This document shows positions 1-8,526 of a DNA stretch of 64,000 bases, in pieces. Position 1 is the stretch's first letter. Each line of letters opens with the position of its first letter. The DNA is from JALYZC01 sp963725645. GTDB lineage: Bacteria > Actinomycetota > Thermoleophilia > Solirubrobacterales > Solirubrobacteraceae. Both the position numbers and the translations under genes were made by a program. The stretch is from contig CAVRZD010000002.1 in NCBI GenBank assembly GCA_963725645.1, positions 930,001 through 994,000 on the forward strand, written 5' to 3'. Under the pieces are notes generated by a model. That model did not search any database and was not told where the DNA came from. It saw nothing but the letters and a program-made list of their open reading frames with translations.

Positions 1-157
1 CGAAGCGGCACTGACCGCCCCGCGCAGCGGAGGGCCTGCTGTTTGCAGGCCCGGAGCTGCCGGGGCCGGAGGGACGGCGAAGCCGTCCCGGTCACATCGT
101 CTGGGCAGGCGGAGGCTCGTTGTCTACGAGCCGGAGCCGGCGCGGCCCAAGGATCAT
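1..157. repeat. Dispersed structured repeat, copy 1 (cut by window start)
   Basis: This stretch is about 85% similar by eye to the reverse complement of 51179-51330. It contains three stem-loops: 32-52 (8-bp stem), 71-89 (8-bp stem, GAA loop) and 114-132 (6-bp stem, loop TTGTCTA). Stem bases differ between the two copies in a compensating way, so pairing is kept. The right end (about 133-154) matches the terminal inverted repeat of the second copy. The left end is lost at the window edge. It holds no gene. Confidence 0.7.
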
Positions 158-203
158 CGCCGGCGGACGACCGGCGCGCTGACGCGCTGAGATACTCGCG
201 CGC

Positions 204-656
204 GTGAGCGCCTTCGTGACCGCAGGGGCCGGGTTCCTGCTGGCCGTCCTGTGGTTCGACCTCATGCACGACGTGCAGGTGCGCGGCCACGCGGCGGCCG
301 AGCTCCCCGAGCCGGTGCTCGCGTCGATCTCCACCTATTACGCGCGAGTGACGACGGCCGCTCGACCGATGAACCGCCTGATCGCCGCGGTCATGCTCGC
401 GACCCTCGCCGCCGTGGTCGTCCAGATCGCCGAGGGCGACGCCCCGGCCTGGGTGGGGTGGACGTCGCTCGCGCTGGCCGGCGGCGCGATCGCAACCGCC
501 GCCGCCCGCACCGTGCCGTCGGCAGTGCGCCTCGGCACGCGCGCCGACCCGCCGGACCGGCAGAGCCGCCTGGCCCGCTCGATCCTCCGCGACCACGTCG
601 CATGCCTCGCGGCGATCGCCGCCGTCCTGGTGATCCAGCTGGCCGCTACGGGTTGA
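204..656 (+). CDS. Small membrane protein of unknown function
   Basis: The 150-aa product starts at a GTG. It has hydrophobic segments at about residues 4-20, 58-76, 84-100 and 131-148, so it is probably a four-helix inner-membrane protein. The middle loop is short and charged. I recognise no catalytic motif or named family. It converges on the lipoprotein gene and its last 11 bases overlap that gene's end. The coding call rests on the ORF, the hydrophobic pattern and actinobacterial codon use; function is unknown. Confidence 0.6.
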   Translation: MSAFVTAGAGFLLAVLWFDLMHDVQVRGHAAAELPEPVLASISTYYARVTTAARPMNRLIAAVMLATLAAVVVQIAEGDAPAWVGWTSLALAGGAIATAAARTVPSAVRLGTRADPPDRQSRLARSILRDHVACLAAIAAVLVIQLAATG

Positions 657-1314
657 CCGGGTAGCCCGGCGGCACGGCCTTCGACGGCGGCGGCTGCGAG
701 GTCACGTCGCCGTTCGGCGAGACCTTGACCCCGGCGGGCTTGGCCGAGACGAAGACCGTGAAGGTCCCGGCCGCGAGCCCTCCGCCGGCGAGCCGCGCCC
801 GGGCCTTGCCGTCGAGCCCGGCGGCGATCCGGTAGCGAACCGTGTGCGCGCCCGCGACCGTCGGGGTCACGAACCAGATGAAGGTCCGCTCCTGTTGCGG
901 CTTGAGCTGTCCCAGTGTCCAGGTGTTGACGTAGGCCGTGTCGCCGCCGCGGGGCCCGCGGTCGACGATCCAGATCGGGCGCGACGGGTCGGCCAGGCCG
1001 ACCTGCGGGTCCGCCACGCCGAAGGCCTGGGCCGGGGCGGCGCGGTCTGCGCCCTCGATCGTCACAGCGATGTTCGGGATCGTCTTCACCCCGGCGTTGT
1101 TGACCGTGATGACCATCCGGACCTGGCCCGCGAGGCGCTGGGCCCGGGGGAAGGTCGCGCGCACGACGTTGACCGGATAGATGCCGGCCGGCTCGTCGGA
1201 GTCCTGGCGCGAGCCACCGCCGCAGCCCGTGAGCGCAAGCGCGCCCACTCCCGCTACGACGACCGTCCAACGAGCCGTGCCTCGCAACCCCCTCACGAGG
1301 CGCGACCTTACCAC
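646..1314 (-). CDS. Predicted lipoprotein
   Basis: The product is 222 aa from the GTG at 1314; a second GTG at 1296 (208-aa region minus six residues) is also plausible. The N-terminus has Arg-rich residues, a hydrophobic stretch and a lipobox ending in LTGC, so Cys31 should be lipidated and the protein anchored outside the membrane. The rest is beta-rich and resembles an extracellular Ig-like or DUF11-like fold, with no catalytic motif. The gene is divergent from the mce operon, 123 bp away. Longer upstream reading in this frame is antisense to yrbE and was discarded. Confidence 0.65.
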   Translation of the reverse strand: MVRSRLVRGLRGTARWTVVVAGVGALALTGCGGGSRQDSDEPAGIYPVNVVRATFPRAQRLAGQVRMVITVNNAGVKTIPNIAVTIEGADRAAPAQAFGVADPQVGLADPSRPIWIVDRGPRGGDTAYVNTWTLGQLKPQQERTFIWFVTPTVAGAHTVRYRIAAGLDGKARARLAGGGLAAGTFTVFVSAKPAGVKVSPNGDVTSQPPPSKAVPPGYPVNP

Positions 1315-1353
1315 GGTCGTCTGAGCCCTCACGCCGGTAGTTACGGTTCCCGC

Positions 1354-1383
1354 TTGGCATTCCTCCTGCGGTTGGCATACGCT
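1354..1383 (+). promoter_or_regulatory. Possible promoter of the mce operon
   Basis: TTGGCA at 1354-1359 is followed, after 18 bases, by TACGCT at 1378-1383, in the 123-bp gap between the divergent lipoprotein gene and yrbEA. Position and spacing fit a housekeeping sigma promoter for the long plus-strand operon. The match is weak and was made by eye. Confidence 0.3.
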
Positions 1384-1437
1384 TCCCTGCGGTGGCCGAT
1401 CGCCGGGCCGCCCCCTGAGTGATGAGGGAGGATCGAG

Positions 1438-2244
1438 ATGGTTCGTAGCGTCGCTGACCGGGCGTTTCTTCCGACGAAGAATTTGCTCGAGGAAGTCGGG
1501 GACATGATGATCCTGACGGGCAAGACGGTTTTGTCCGCGTTGCGTCCTCCGTATCCGTATGGCGGCGAGTTCGTTTCGCAGTTTTTGTTTGCGTTGAAGT
1601 TGTGTTGGTTTCCGTTGTTGATCTCGACGGTGGCGTTTGGGTACGGGGCGCCGGGGTTGCAGGCGGCGAACTTCTTGGTGCTGTTCGGGGCGTTGGATCG
1701 CCTTGGCGGGTTCTTCGTCCTTGCGTCGATTCGGGAGTTCGCGCCGTTTGTGGATGCGATCGTGCTCGCCGGCGTCGCTGGTACCGCGATCACCGCCGAC
1801 CTCGGGGCGCGGAAGATTCGTGAGGAGCTGGATGCGTTGCAGGTGCTCGGGGTCGATCCGGTCAAGAACCTCGTCGTCCCGCGGTTCCTGGCGCTGATGC
1901 TGGTGACGGGGTTGTTTGACATCTATGCGTTGTTGTTCGGGATTTTCGGGGGGATCCTGGCGACGTTGGTCAATGGGGCGCCGTTGGGGCCGTTTTGGGC
2001 GACGTTCTTCACCAACGCGTCGACCACGGACCTCTGGGGGTCGGTCCTGAAAACCACGTTGTTCGGGGCGATCATCGCGATCGTGTGCTGTTACAAGGGG
2101 ATGACTGCGTCCGGTGGCGCCGAGGGCGTGGGCCGCGCGGTCAACCAGGCGGTCGTGATCGCGTTCCTCGGTGTGTTCGCGTTCAACTACGTCTTCACCC
2201 AGACGCTGCTGGCCACCCACCCCGAAATCACGGTGATCCGCTAG
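1438..2244 (+). CDS. yrbEA: MCE-system permease YrbE/MlaE, first paralogue
   Basis: This 268-aa polytopic membrane protein belongs to the MlaE/YrbE permease family, the transmembrane part of MCE ABC lipid importers. The family-typical stretch around GTAITADLGARKIREELDAL and the following conserved helices are visible. The ATG has a good ribosome site (GGGAGG, 6 bases upstream). It is the first gene of an operon with yrbEB, an ATPase and six MCE genes. Codon use is odd: roughly 1550-2090 is rich in TTG, TTT and GGG codons, while the last 150 bases and the next gene use the normal CTG/CTC, TTC and GGC. Confidence 0.9.
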   Translation: MVRSVADRAFLPTKNLLEEVGDMMILTGKTVLSALRPPYPYGGEFVSQFLFALKLCWFPLLISTVAFGYGAPGLQAANFLVLFGALDRLGGFFVLASIREFAPFVDAIVLAGVAGTAITADLGARKIREELDALQVLGVDPVKNLVVPRFLALMLVTGLFDIYALLFGIFGGILATLVNGAPLGPFWATFFTNASTTDLWGSVLKTTLFGAIIAIVCCYKGMTASGGAEGVGRAVNQAVVIAFLGVFAFNYVFTQTLLATHPEITVIR

Positions 2245-2247
2245 GCC

Positions 2248-3042
2248 ATGGGCTGGTTGACCGTCCCCCGCGACTGGATCGCCGCCTCGGGCGAGATCGC
2301 GAAGTTCTGCGGGCGCGTGTTCCGCGACGTCTACGGGCTGCGGGTGTTTCGCTTCTTCGGCGAGGCGCTGCGGCAGGCCGGCATCCTGATCCTGTCCTCG
2401 ACGATCGTGATCTGGGGCCTGGTGTTCATCATCGGCCTGCAGTGCGGGATCGAGGGCGCCTACTTCAACCGCTCCGTCGGGGCCCCCGCGTACGCGGGCG
2501 TGTTCTCGGCCTGGTGTGACCTGCGCGAGCTGGTGCCCTACGCCTTCGGCTACATGATGGCCGCCAAGGTCGGCACCGGCATCGTCGCCGAGCTCGGCTC
2601 CATGCGCATCTCCGACGAGATCGACGCGCTCGAGGTCATGGGCATCGACTCGATGACGTTCCTCTGCGCCACGCGGCTGCTCGCCGCCTGGCTGGTGCTT
2701 CCTTTCATGTACATCGCGGCCGTGGGGGCGGGGTTCTTCGCCAGCTATCTAGCTGTGGTCCAACAGATAGGCGAGGTCTCATCGGGCGGGTTCTTCCTGA
2801 TCTTCTGGATGTTCCAGAACCCACCCGACCTGCTCTACAGCGTGATCAAGGGCATGGTGATGGCGACGTGCATCGTGCTCGTCGGCTGCTACTACGGCTA
2901 CAACGCGGGCGGCGGGCCGGTAGGTGTGGGGACGGCGACGGCGAAGTCGATGGTCCTCAACATCGTGCTGGTCCACCTCATCGGCATGCTCGGCACCCAG
3001 CTCTTCTGGGGCGCCAACCCACGAGCCCCAATCGGAGGTTGA
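2248..3042 (+). CDS. yrbEB: MCE-system permease YrbE/MlaE, second paralogue
   Basis: The 264-aa product is the second MlaE-family permease. It has the same core as its neighbour (GTGIVAELGSMRISDEIDAL region) and about five membrane helices. Actinobacterial mce loci carry two YrbE permeases, thought to form a heterodimeric channel for lipids or sterols delivered by MCE proteins. It starts three bases after the yrbEA stop and is followed by the ATPase after three bases, so the three are surely co-transcribed. Confidence 0.9.
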   Translation: MGWLTVPRDWIAASGEIAKFCGRVFRDVYGLRVFRFFGEALRQAGILILSSTIVIWGLVFIIGLQCGIEGAYFNRSVGAPAYAGVFSAWCDLRELVPYAFGYMMAAKVGTGIVAELGSMRISDEIDALEVMGIDSMTFLCATRLLAAWLVLPFMYIAAVGAGFFASYLAVVQQIGEVSSGGFFLIFWMFQNPPDLLYSVIKGMVMATCIVLVGCYYGYNAGGGPVGVGTATAKSMVLNIVLVHLIGMLGTQLFWGANPRAPIGG

Positions 3043-3045
3043 GGA

Positions 3046-4104
3046 ATGACACCGTTCGGCATGGGCCGAGACGACGAGGAACAGCAGCCGGACGCTCCGG
3101 GGCCGCCGGATGAGGGCGTGAGCAACGTGCAGCCCGTCGGCGGCGGCCGGCCCGAGGAGGCGCCCCCGATGGAGCCCGAGGCTCCCCAGGCGGCCGAGCC
3201 GCCCCCGCCGCCTCCTCCGCCCCCGCCGCCCCCGCCCGACGAGGCGCTCGAGGCCGAGGAATCGCGCGTGGCGGTCGTGAACGAGCCGGCCGACCCCGAG
3301 GAGGCCGACGAGTACCGCTGGCACACCGGGACGAAGCGCCCGACCGGCCGCGAGGATGCGATCGAGTTCATCGACGTGCACAAGGCCTTCGGGCGCAACC
3401 GAATCCTGCGCGGGCTGAACATGGGGATCCCCGAGGGCATGATCTCGATGATCCTCGGACCGTCGGGCACGGGGAAGTCGGTCTGCATCAAGCACATGGT
3501 CGGCCTGCTCTACCCCGACGACGGGGACGTCCTGGTCCACGGGGAGTCGGTCCCCAACATGCAGGACGATGAGCTGTTCGAGATGCGCAAGAAGTTCGGG
3601 GTGCTCTTCCAGGACGGTGCGCTCTTCGGCTCGATGAACCTCTTCGACAACGTCTGCTTCCCGTTGCGGCAGCACACGGACAAGAGCGAGGAGGAGATCG
3701 CTGACATCGTCAACCGCCGGCTGCGGGAGGTCGGGCTGGGCGACGCCAACGACAAGATGCCCAACGAGCTCTCGGGCGGCATGCGCAAGCGCGCCGGCTT
3801 CGCCCGAGCCCTCGTGCTCGATCCGGACATCGTGCTCTTCGACGAGCCCGACTCCGGACTGGACCCGGTGCGCACGGCGCTGCTTTGCGAGCTGATCCAG
3901 GAGATCCACGAGGAGAACGGCGGCGCCTACGTCGTGATCACGCACGACATCATGAGCGCGCGCCGGGTGGCCGAGCACATCTCGGTGCTCTGGAAGGGGC
4001 GGATCGTCGAATCGGGCCCGGCGACGGAGCTGTTCGAGTCGGACAACGCGTTCGTTCGGCAGTTCCTCTCCGGGGAATCACAGGGTCCCCTCGGGATGGA
4101 ATAG
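3046..4104 (+). CDS. mkl: MCE-system ABC ATPase (Mkl/MlaF type)
   Basis: This 352-aa ATPase should energise the YrbE/MCE lipid importer. The ABC domain starts near residue 105. Walker A is GPSGTGKS (138-145), the signature is LSGGM (from 242) and Walker B is the VLFDEPDSGLD stretch near 263-273. The first 100 residues are an acidic, proline-rich extension with a run of 13 prolines, absent from the compact MlaF ATPases. A ribosome site GGAGG precedes the ATG. Unlike mycobacteria, where mceG is usually unlinked, the ATPase here is inside the mce operon. Confidence 0.9.
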   Translation: MTPFGMGRDDEEQQPDAPGPPDEGVSNVQPVGGGRPEEAPPMEPEAPQAAEPPPPPPPPPPPPPDEALEAEESRVAVVNEPADPEEADEYRWHTGTKRPTGREDAIEFIDVHKAFGRNRILRGLNMGIPEGMISMILGPSGTGKSVCIKHMVGLLYPDDGDVLVHGESVPNMQDDELFEMRKKFGVLFQDGALFGSMNLFDNVCFPLRQHTDKSEEEIADIVNRRLREVGLGDANDKMPNELSGGMRKRAGFARALVLDPDIVLFDEPDSGLDPVRTALLCELIQEIHEENGGAYVVITHDIMSARRVAEHISVLWKGRIVESGPATELFESDNAFVRQFLSGESQGPLGME

Positions 4105-4193
4105 GGAGCCCTGCTTGCGCTCCTCGGCGCACAGGGGCCCTCGCCCGACGCCCCCAACCCTCACTCTCCACTTGACAGTTAGGAGCGGCTGAC

Positions 4194-5570
4194 GTGGCGT
4201 CACCGGGTCCGAGGGGGGCCGCATCGGGCGCCGTGCGGACCGGGACGGTCGCGCGCATCGCCGCGGTCGCGGCGCTCGCGCTGGCCGTCGTGATCGTGGC
4301 CGTCGTGGTGCTGGGCGGCAACGGCTCGAAGACCTACTACGTCGACTTCCAGAACGCGGGCCAGCTCGTCAAGGGCGACGACGTGCAGGTCGGGGGCCGG
4401 CGCATCGGGTCGGTGACGGACATCGCGCTGACCAACAACAACCTCGCGCGGATCAAGGTCGCGATCGGGGACGCCTACTCGCCGTTGCACGAGGGCACGA
4501 CGGCGATCCTGCGGGCGACGTCGTTGTCGGGGATCGCCAATCGCTACATCGCGCTCACGCCGGGGCCGAACTCCAACCAGACGCTGCCCGACGGGGCGAG
4601 GATCGGGACCGACAGCACGACGAGCATCGTCGACCTCGATCAGCTGTTCAACACGCTCAATGCGCCGACGCGCAAGGGGCTGCAGGAGTTCATCCAGGGA
4701 TCGGCGACGCAGTACCAGGGCAAGGGCCTCGAGGCGAACCAGAGCGCCAAGTACTTCGGGCCGGCGCTGTCGAGCACCGATCAGGTGATCGCGCAGTTGC
4801 TCCGCGACCAGGGCGCGTTCACCAACTTCCTGGCGAACTCGTCGAAGCTGGTCACGGATGTCGCGGCGCGTCGCAACGATCTCAGTTCGCTGGTGGCCAA
4901 CGCGAACGCGACCGCGGGGGCGATCGCGCAGGAGAACACGTCGTTCGACACCGACCTCGCGTTGCTGCCGGGCACGCTCCGCAAGGCCAACACGACGTTC
5001 GTGAACCTGCGCGCGACGCTGGTCGACCTCACGACCCTGGTCAACACCTCCAAGCCGGTGGCGCCGAAGCTGGCGCCGTTCTTCTCGACGCTGCGCCCGC
5101 TGGTCAGCGAGGCGGTGCCGACCTTCCAATCGCTCTCGAAGGTCCTGTTCCTCCCGGGCCCCAACAACGACCTCAACGACCTCATGAAGAAGCTTCCGGC
5201 GCTGCAGAACGCCGCGAAGCCCGCGTTCGCCAACTCGATCACGGCGCTGCAGAAGAGCCAGCCCGTCGTCACGTTCATCCGCCCGTACACCCCCGAGTTC
5301 GTCGGCTGGCTGCGTGACTTCGGCCAGGGGGCCTCCAACTACGACGCCAACGGCCACTTCGCGCGCGTGCAGCCGATCTTCAACGCCACCAACGCCAACA
5401 GCCTGATCCCCGTCCCGATCCCGACCGGCGACCGCTTCGTGGGCGTCCAGCAGGGCAACCTGCAGCGCTGTCCGGGCGCTGCCAGCCAGTACCCGACCGA
5501 CGGCTCGGCCCCGTTCCTCGACGGCGGCGGGCTCGACTGCCAGCCCTCGGAGGGGCTCCCGGGCCCATGA
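4194..5570 (+). CDS. mceA: MCE family protein, first of six
   Basis: The 458-aa product has one N-terminal membrane helix (about residues 20-38) followed by an MCE/MlaD domain (about 43-120, with the motif LVKGDDVQVGGRRIGSV) and a long helical region. MCE proteins form ring or tube assemblies that carry lipids across the envelope to the YrbE permeases. GTG start with AGGAG about 8 bases upstream. The preceding 89-bp gap is the largest in the operon and has no clear terminator. It overlaps the next MCE gene by ATGA. Confidence 0.88.
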   Translation: MASPGPRGAASGAVRTGTVARIAAVAALALAVVIVAVVVLGGNGSKTYYVDFQNAGQLVKGDDVQVGGRRIGSVTDIALTNNNLARIKVAIGDAYSPLHEGTTAILRATSLSGIANRYIALTPGPNSNQTLPDGARIGTDSTTSIVDLDQLFNTLNAPTRKGLQEFIQGSATQYQGKGLEANQSAKYFGPALSSTDQVIAQLLRDQGAFTNFLANSSKLVTDVAARRNDLSSLVANANATAGAIAQENTSFDTDLALLPGTLRKANTTFVNLRATLVDLTTLVNTSKPVAPKLAPFFSTLRPLVSEAVPTFQSLSKVLFLPGPNNDLNDLMKKLPALQNAAKPAFANSITALQKSQPVVTFIRPYTPEFVGWLRDFGQGASNYDANGHFARVQPIFNATNANSLIPVPIPTGDRFVGVQQGNLQRCPGAASQYPTDGSAPFLDGGGLDCQPSEGLPGP

Positions 5571-7096
5571 GGCGCCTCGCCGCCATCGCCACCGTGCTGG
5601 TCGCCGCCGCGACGGTGCTCGTCCTCGGGACGGGCGCGAGCGACGGCGGCGGGAACTACCGCGTGCGCGCGATCTTCGACAACGCCGTGTCGGTGATCCC
5701 GGGCGAGGACGTGAAGATCGCGGGCGTGAAGGTGGGCAAGATCCAGTCGCTCGACGTCACCAGGGACCAGAAGGCCGCGATCGTCCTGCGGATCGACGAT
5801 CCGGCCTTCACCGACTTCCGTGTCGACGCCGAGTGCACGATCCGCCCGCAGTCGCTGATCGGCGAGAAGTTCGTCGAGTGCACGCCGACGCAGCCGCGTG
5901 CGCCCGGGGCGCCGGCGCCGCCGCCGCTCCCGACGATCAAGCGCGGCCCCGGGGCGGGCCAGCATCTGATCCCGTTGGACCAGACGCACACGCCGGTCGA
6001 CATCGACCTGATCAACAACATCGTGCGCCGGCCCTACGCCGAGCGCCTGTCGCTGATCATCAACGAGCTGGGGATCACCGTGGCCGGCCGCGGGGCCGAC
6101 CTCAACTCGGTCATCCGGCGCGCCGACCCGGCGCTGCAGCAGACCGATCGGGTCCTCAGCCTCATCGCCCAGCAGAACAAGGCGCTCGCGGACCTCGCGC
6201 GCGACTCCGACACCGTGCTCGCCCCGCTGGCGCGGGTCCGGCAGCACGTCGCCGACCAGTTCACCCAGCAGAACACCGTCGCCGAGGCGACGGCGTCGCA
6301 GGGCGACGCGCTGGAGCGCAACTTCGAGCTGTTCCCGCCCTTCCTGCGTCAGCTCCAGACGACGAGCCGCGCGCTCGGCAACTTCGCCGACCAGGCGACC
6401 CCGGTGTTCGCGGACCTCGGCGCTCAGGCCCCCAGCATCAACACGTTCTTCCAGACGCTCGGGCCCTTCTCCAACGCCGCGATCCCCGCCATCCAGACGC
6501 TCGGCCGCGCCGCCACGTACGGCACGCCCGCGACGAAGGCCCTGCTGCCGACGACCAAGTTGCTGGCGACCTTCGCCGCGCAGGCCAAGCCGGTCGCCGC
6601 CAGCCTCGCGGCGCTCACCACCAGCCTCAAGAACACCGGCGGTGTGGAGCGCCTGCTCGACTACGTCTTCTTCACGGTGTCCGCGGTCAACGGCTTCGAC
6701 ACCTTCGGCCATTACCTGCGTGCCGGGCTGGTGGTCAACACGTGCTCGACCTACGCGGTCGAGCCGGCGCCCGGCTGCTCGGCGAACTTCAGCAGCGGCT
6801 CGTCGGCCTCCGCGTCGCGCTCGGTCTCCTCCGACGACTCGATCCTCCAGCGGACGCTCGCGGCGCTGCGCGGCGAACAGGCTCCGACGACCCAGCCCAC
6901 CCGCTCGGCCGGCGAGGGCACGAGCGCGCCGCGGTCCTCCGGCGAGGCGGTCACGCCGTCGGTCACGCTGCCCGGCCAGAACGTCAACGGGGCCAGGACG
7001 CCGCCGCAGCAGCGGGGCGCCTCCGCGCGCCCGGCGCAGCCCACCGACCCCAAGGCCGGGCTCTTCAACTACCTCCTCGGGAACGACGGGCAATGA
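5567..7096 (+). CDS. mceB: MCE family protein, second of six
   Basis: This 509-aa protein has an N-terminal membrane helix (about residues 3-22) and an MCE domain (about 28-115; VIPGEDVKIAGVKVGKI). A proline-rich insert follows near residue 108 (GAPAPPPLP). The long helical region ends in a low-complexity Ser/Thr/Pro tail with little predicted structure. Two cysteines near residues 393 and 405 could form a disulfide. It is coupled to its neighbours by ATGA overlaps on both sides. Confidence 0.87.
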   Translation: MRRLAAIATVLVAAATVLVLGTGASDGGGNYRVRAIFDNAVSVIPGEDVKIAGVKVGKIQSLDVTRDQKAAIVLRIDDPAFTDFRVDAECTIRPQSLIGEKFVECTPTQPRAPGAPAPPPLPTIKRGPGAGQHLIPLDQTHTPVDIDLINNIVRRPYAERLSLIINELGITVAGRGADLNSVIRRADPALQQTDRVLSLIAQQNKALADLARDSDTVLAPLARVRQHVADQFTQQNTVAEATASQGDALERNFELFPPFLRQLQTTSRALGNFADQATPVFADLGAQAPSINTFFQTLGPFSNAAIPAIQTLGRAATYGTPATKALLPTTKLLATFAAQAKPVAASLAALTTSLKNTGGVERLLDYVFFTVSAVNGFDTFGHYLRAGLVVNTCSTYAVEPAPGCSANFSSGSSASASRSVSSDDSILQRTLAALRGEQAPTTQPTRSAGEGTSAPRSSGEAVTPSVTLPGQNVNGARTPPQQRGASARPAQPTDPKAGLFNYLLGNDGQ

Positions 7097-8526
7097 ACCG
7101 GCGCCGCTCCGCATCGATCGCCGCCAATCCCGTCCTGATCGGGGCCGCGACGACGCTCGTCGTGATCGTGGCCGTGTTCCTCGCCTACAACGCCAACAAC
7201 GGCCTGCCGTTCGTGCCGACGTACCAGCTCAAGGCCGAGGTCCCGAACGCGACGAACCTGGTCAAGGGCAACGACGTGCGCATCGGCGGCGCGCGGGTCG
7301 GCGTCGTCGACGCCATCCAGGCCCAGCCGCACGAGAACGGCTCGGTGTCGGCGGTGCTGACGCTGAAGCTGGAGACCAAGGTCAAGCCGCTGCCCAAGTC
7401 CTCCACGGTGCTGATCCGATCGCGCTCCGCGCTGGGGCTCAAGTACGTCGAGATCACCCAGGGGCCGCACACCCTGCCCAACGGGCAGACCGCGCCCGGC
7501 TACCAGGACGGCGCCACGATTCCGCTGGCCCAGGCCGTGCCGGAGCCCGTCGAGATCGACCAGGTCTTCAACATGTTCAGCGCGCCCACCCGCAAGGCGA
7601 ACCAGATCAACCTGTACGAGTTCGGCAACGCGTTCGCGGGCCGCGGCCAGGACCTCAACGTCACGATCCAGGAGCTCAACCCGCTGCTGAAGAACCTCGT
7701 GCCGGTGGCGCGGAACCTGGCCGACCCGACCACCCGCCTGAACCGCCTGTTCACGTCGCTCGAGTCGGTGGCGGGCCTGGTGGCGCCGGTGGCCCAGCAG
7801 CAGGCGTCGCTGTTCACCAACCTCGACATCACCTTCAGCGCGCTGGCGACCGTGGCGCAGCCGTTCATCGCGGCCTCGATCGCGGGCGGCCCGCCCGCGC
7901 TGGAGGAGGCGATCAGGGACCTACCGCTGCAGAACGCCTTCCTCGACAACAGCGCCGGCCTGTTCCACGACCTGCAGCCGGGGGTTGCCGCGTTGCGCAC
8001 CGCAGCGCCGTCGCTCGCCTCCGCCCTCGTCGTGGGCACGCCCACGCTCAAGCGCGTCACCGCGCTGAACGATCGGCTGATCCCCACGTTCCAGCAGCTC
8101 GAGGCCTTCGCCACGGACCCGCGGGTGCCGCTGGGCATCAAGTCCGTGACCCAGACCGTGTCGCTGCTGAACCCGACCCTGGCGAACCTCACCCCGGCGC
8201 AGACGACCTGCAACTACATCACGCTGTTCTTCCGCAACATCGCCTCACTGCTCAGCGAGGGCGACGCCAACGGCACCTGGCAGCGCTTCATCATCATCGC
8301 CACGCCGCAGGGCCCGAACAACGAGGGCGGCCCGTCCTCCGCGCCCGCCAACGGGCCCACGCAGGACAACCACCTGCACACCAACCCGTACCCCAACACC
8401 GCCTCGCCCGCCCAGCCCAGGGAGTGCGAGGCGGGCAACGAGAAGTACGCCGCCGGCCAGACCGTGATCGGCAACGCCCCGGGCACGTCGAGCACGACGA
8501 CGGACAAGGGGGCGAAGAACGGATGA
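7093..8526 (+). CDS. mceC: MCE family protein, third of six
   Basis: The 477-aa product starts at the ATG in the ATGA overlap with mceB; the much longer upstream open frame is a shadow of mceB. It has a membrane helix at about residues 13-32 and an MCE domain at about 40-125 (LVKGNDVRIGGARVGVV). The helical region and a Gly/Pro/Asn-rich tail follow. Like its siblings it should be anchored in the membrane with the bulk outside, as one ring of the lipid-transfer assembly. Confidence 0.87.
   Translation: MNRRRSASIAANPVLIGAATTLVVIVAVFLAYNANNGLPFVPTYQLKAEVPNATNLVKGNDVRIGGARVGVVDAIQAQPHENGSVSAVLTLKLETKVKPLPKSSTVLIRSRSALGLKYVEITQGPHTLPNGQTAPGYQDGATIPLAQAVPEPVEIDQVFNMFSAPTRKANQINLYEFGNAFAGRGQDLNVTIQELNPLLKNLVPVARNLADPTTRLNRLFTSLESVAGLVAPVAQQQASLFTNLDITFSALATVAQPFIAASIAGGPPALEEAIRDLPLQNAFLDNSAGLFHDLQPGVAALRTAAPSLASALVVGTPTLKRVTALNDRLIPTFQQLEAFATDPRVPLGIKSVTQTVSLLNPTLANLTPAQTTCNYITLFFRNIASLLSEGDANGTWQRFIIIATPQGPNNEGGPSSAPANGPTQDNHLHTNPYPNTASPAQPRECEAGNEKYAAGQTVIGNAPGTSSTTTDKGAKNG

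Noticed and set aside
3198..3240. CCGCC-type repeat as tandem or CRISPR repeat
   Set aside because: It simply encodes the polyproline run of the ATPase; there are no spacers or regular units, and I saw no CRISPR array anywhere in the window.
4172..4177. TTGACA as -35 of a promoter for mceA
   Set aside because: The GTG start is only 17 bases downstream, leaving no room for a -10 element outside the coding region; the gap also looks like part of a continuous operon.
6642..8522. Open frame preceding mceD in the same frame
   Set aside because: It reads as Arg/Ala/Pro-rich nonsense over mceB and mceC; only the part from 8523 matches the MCE family.
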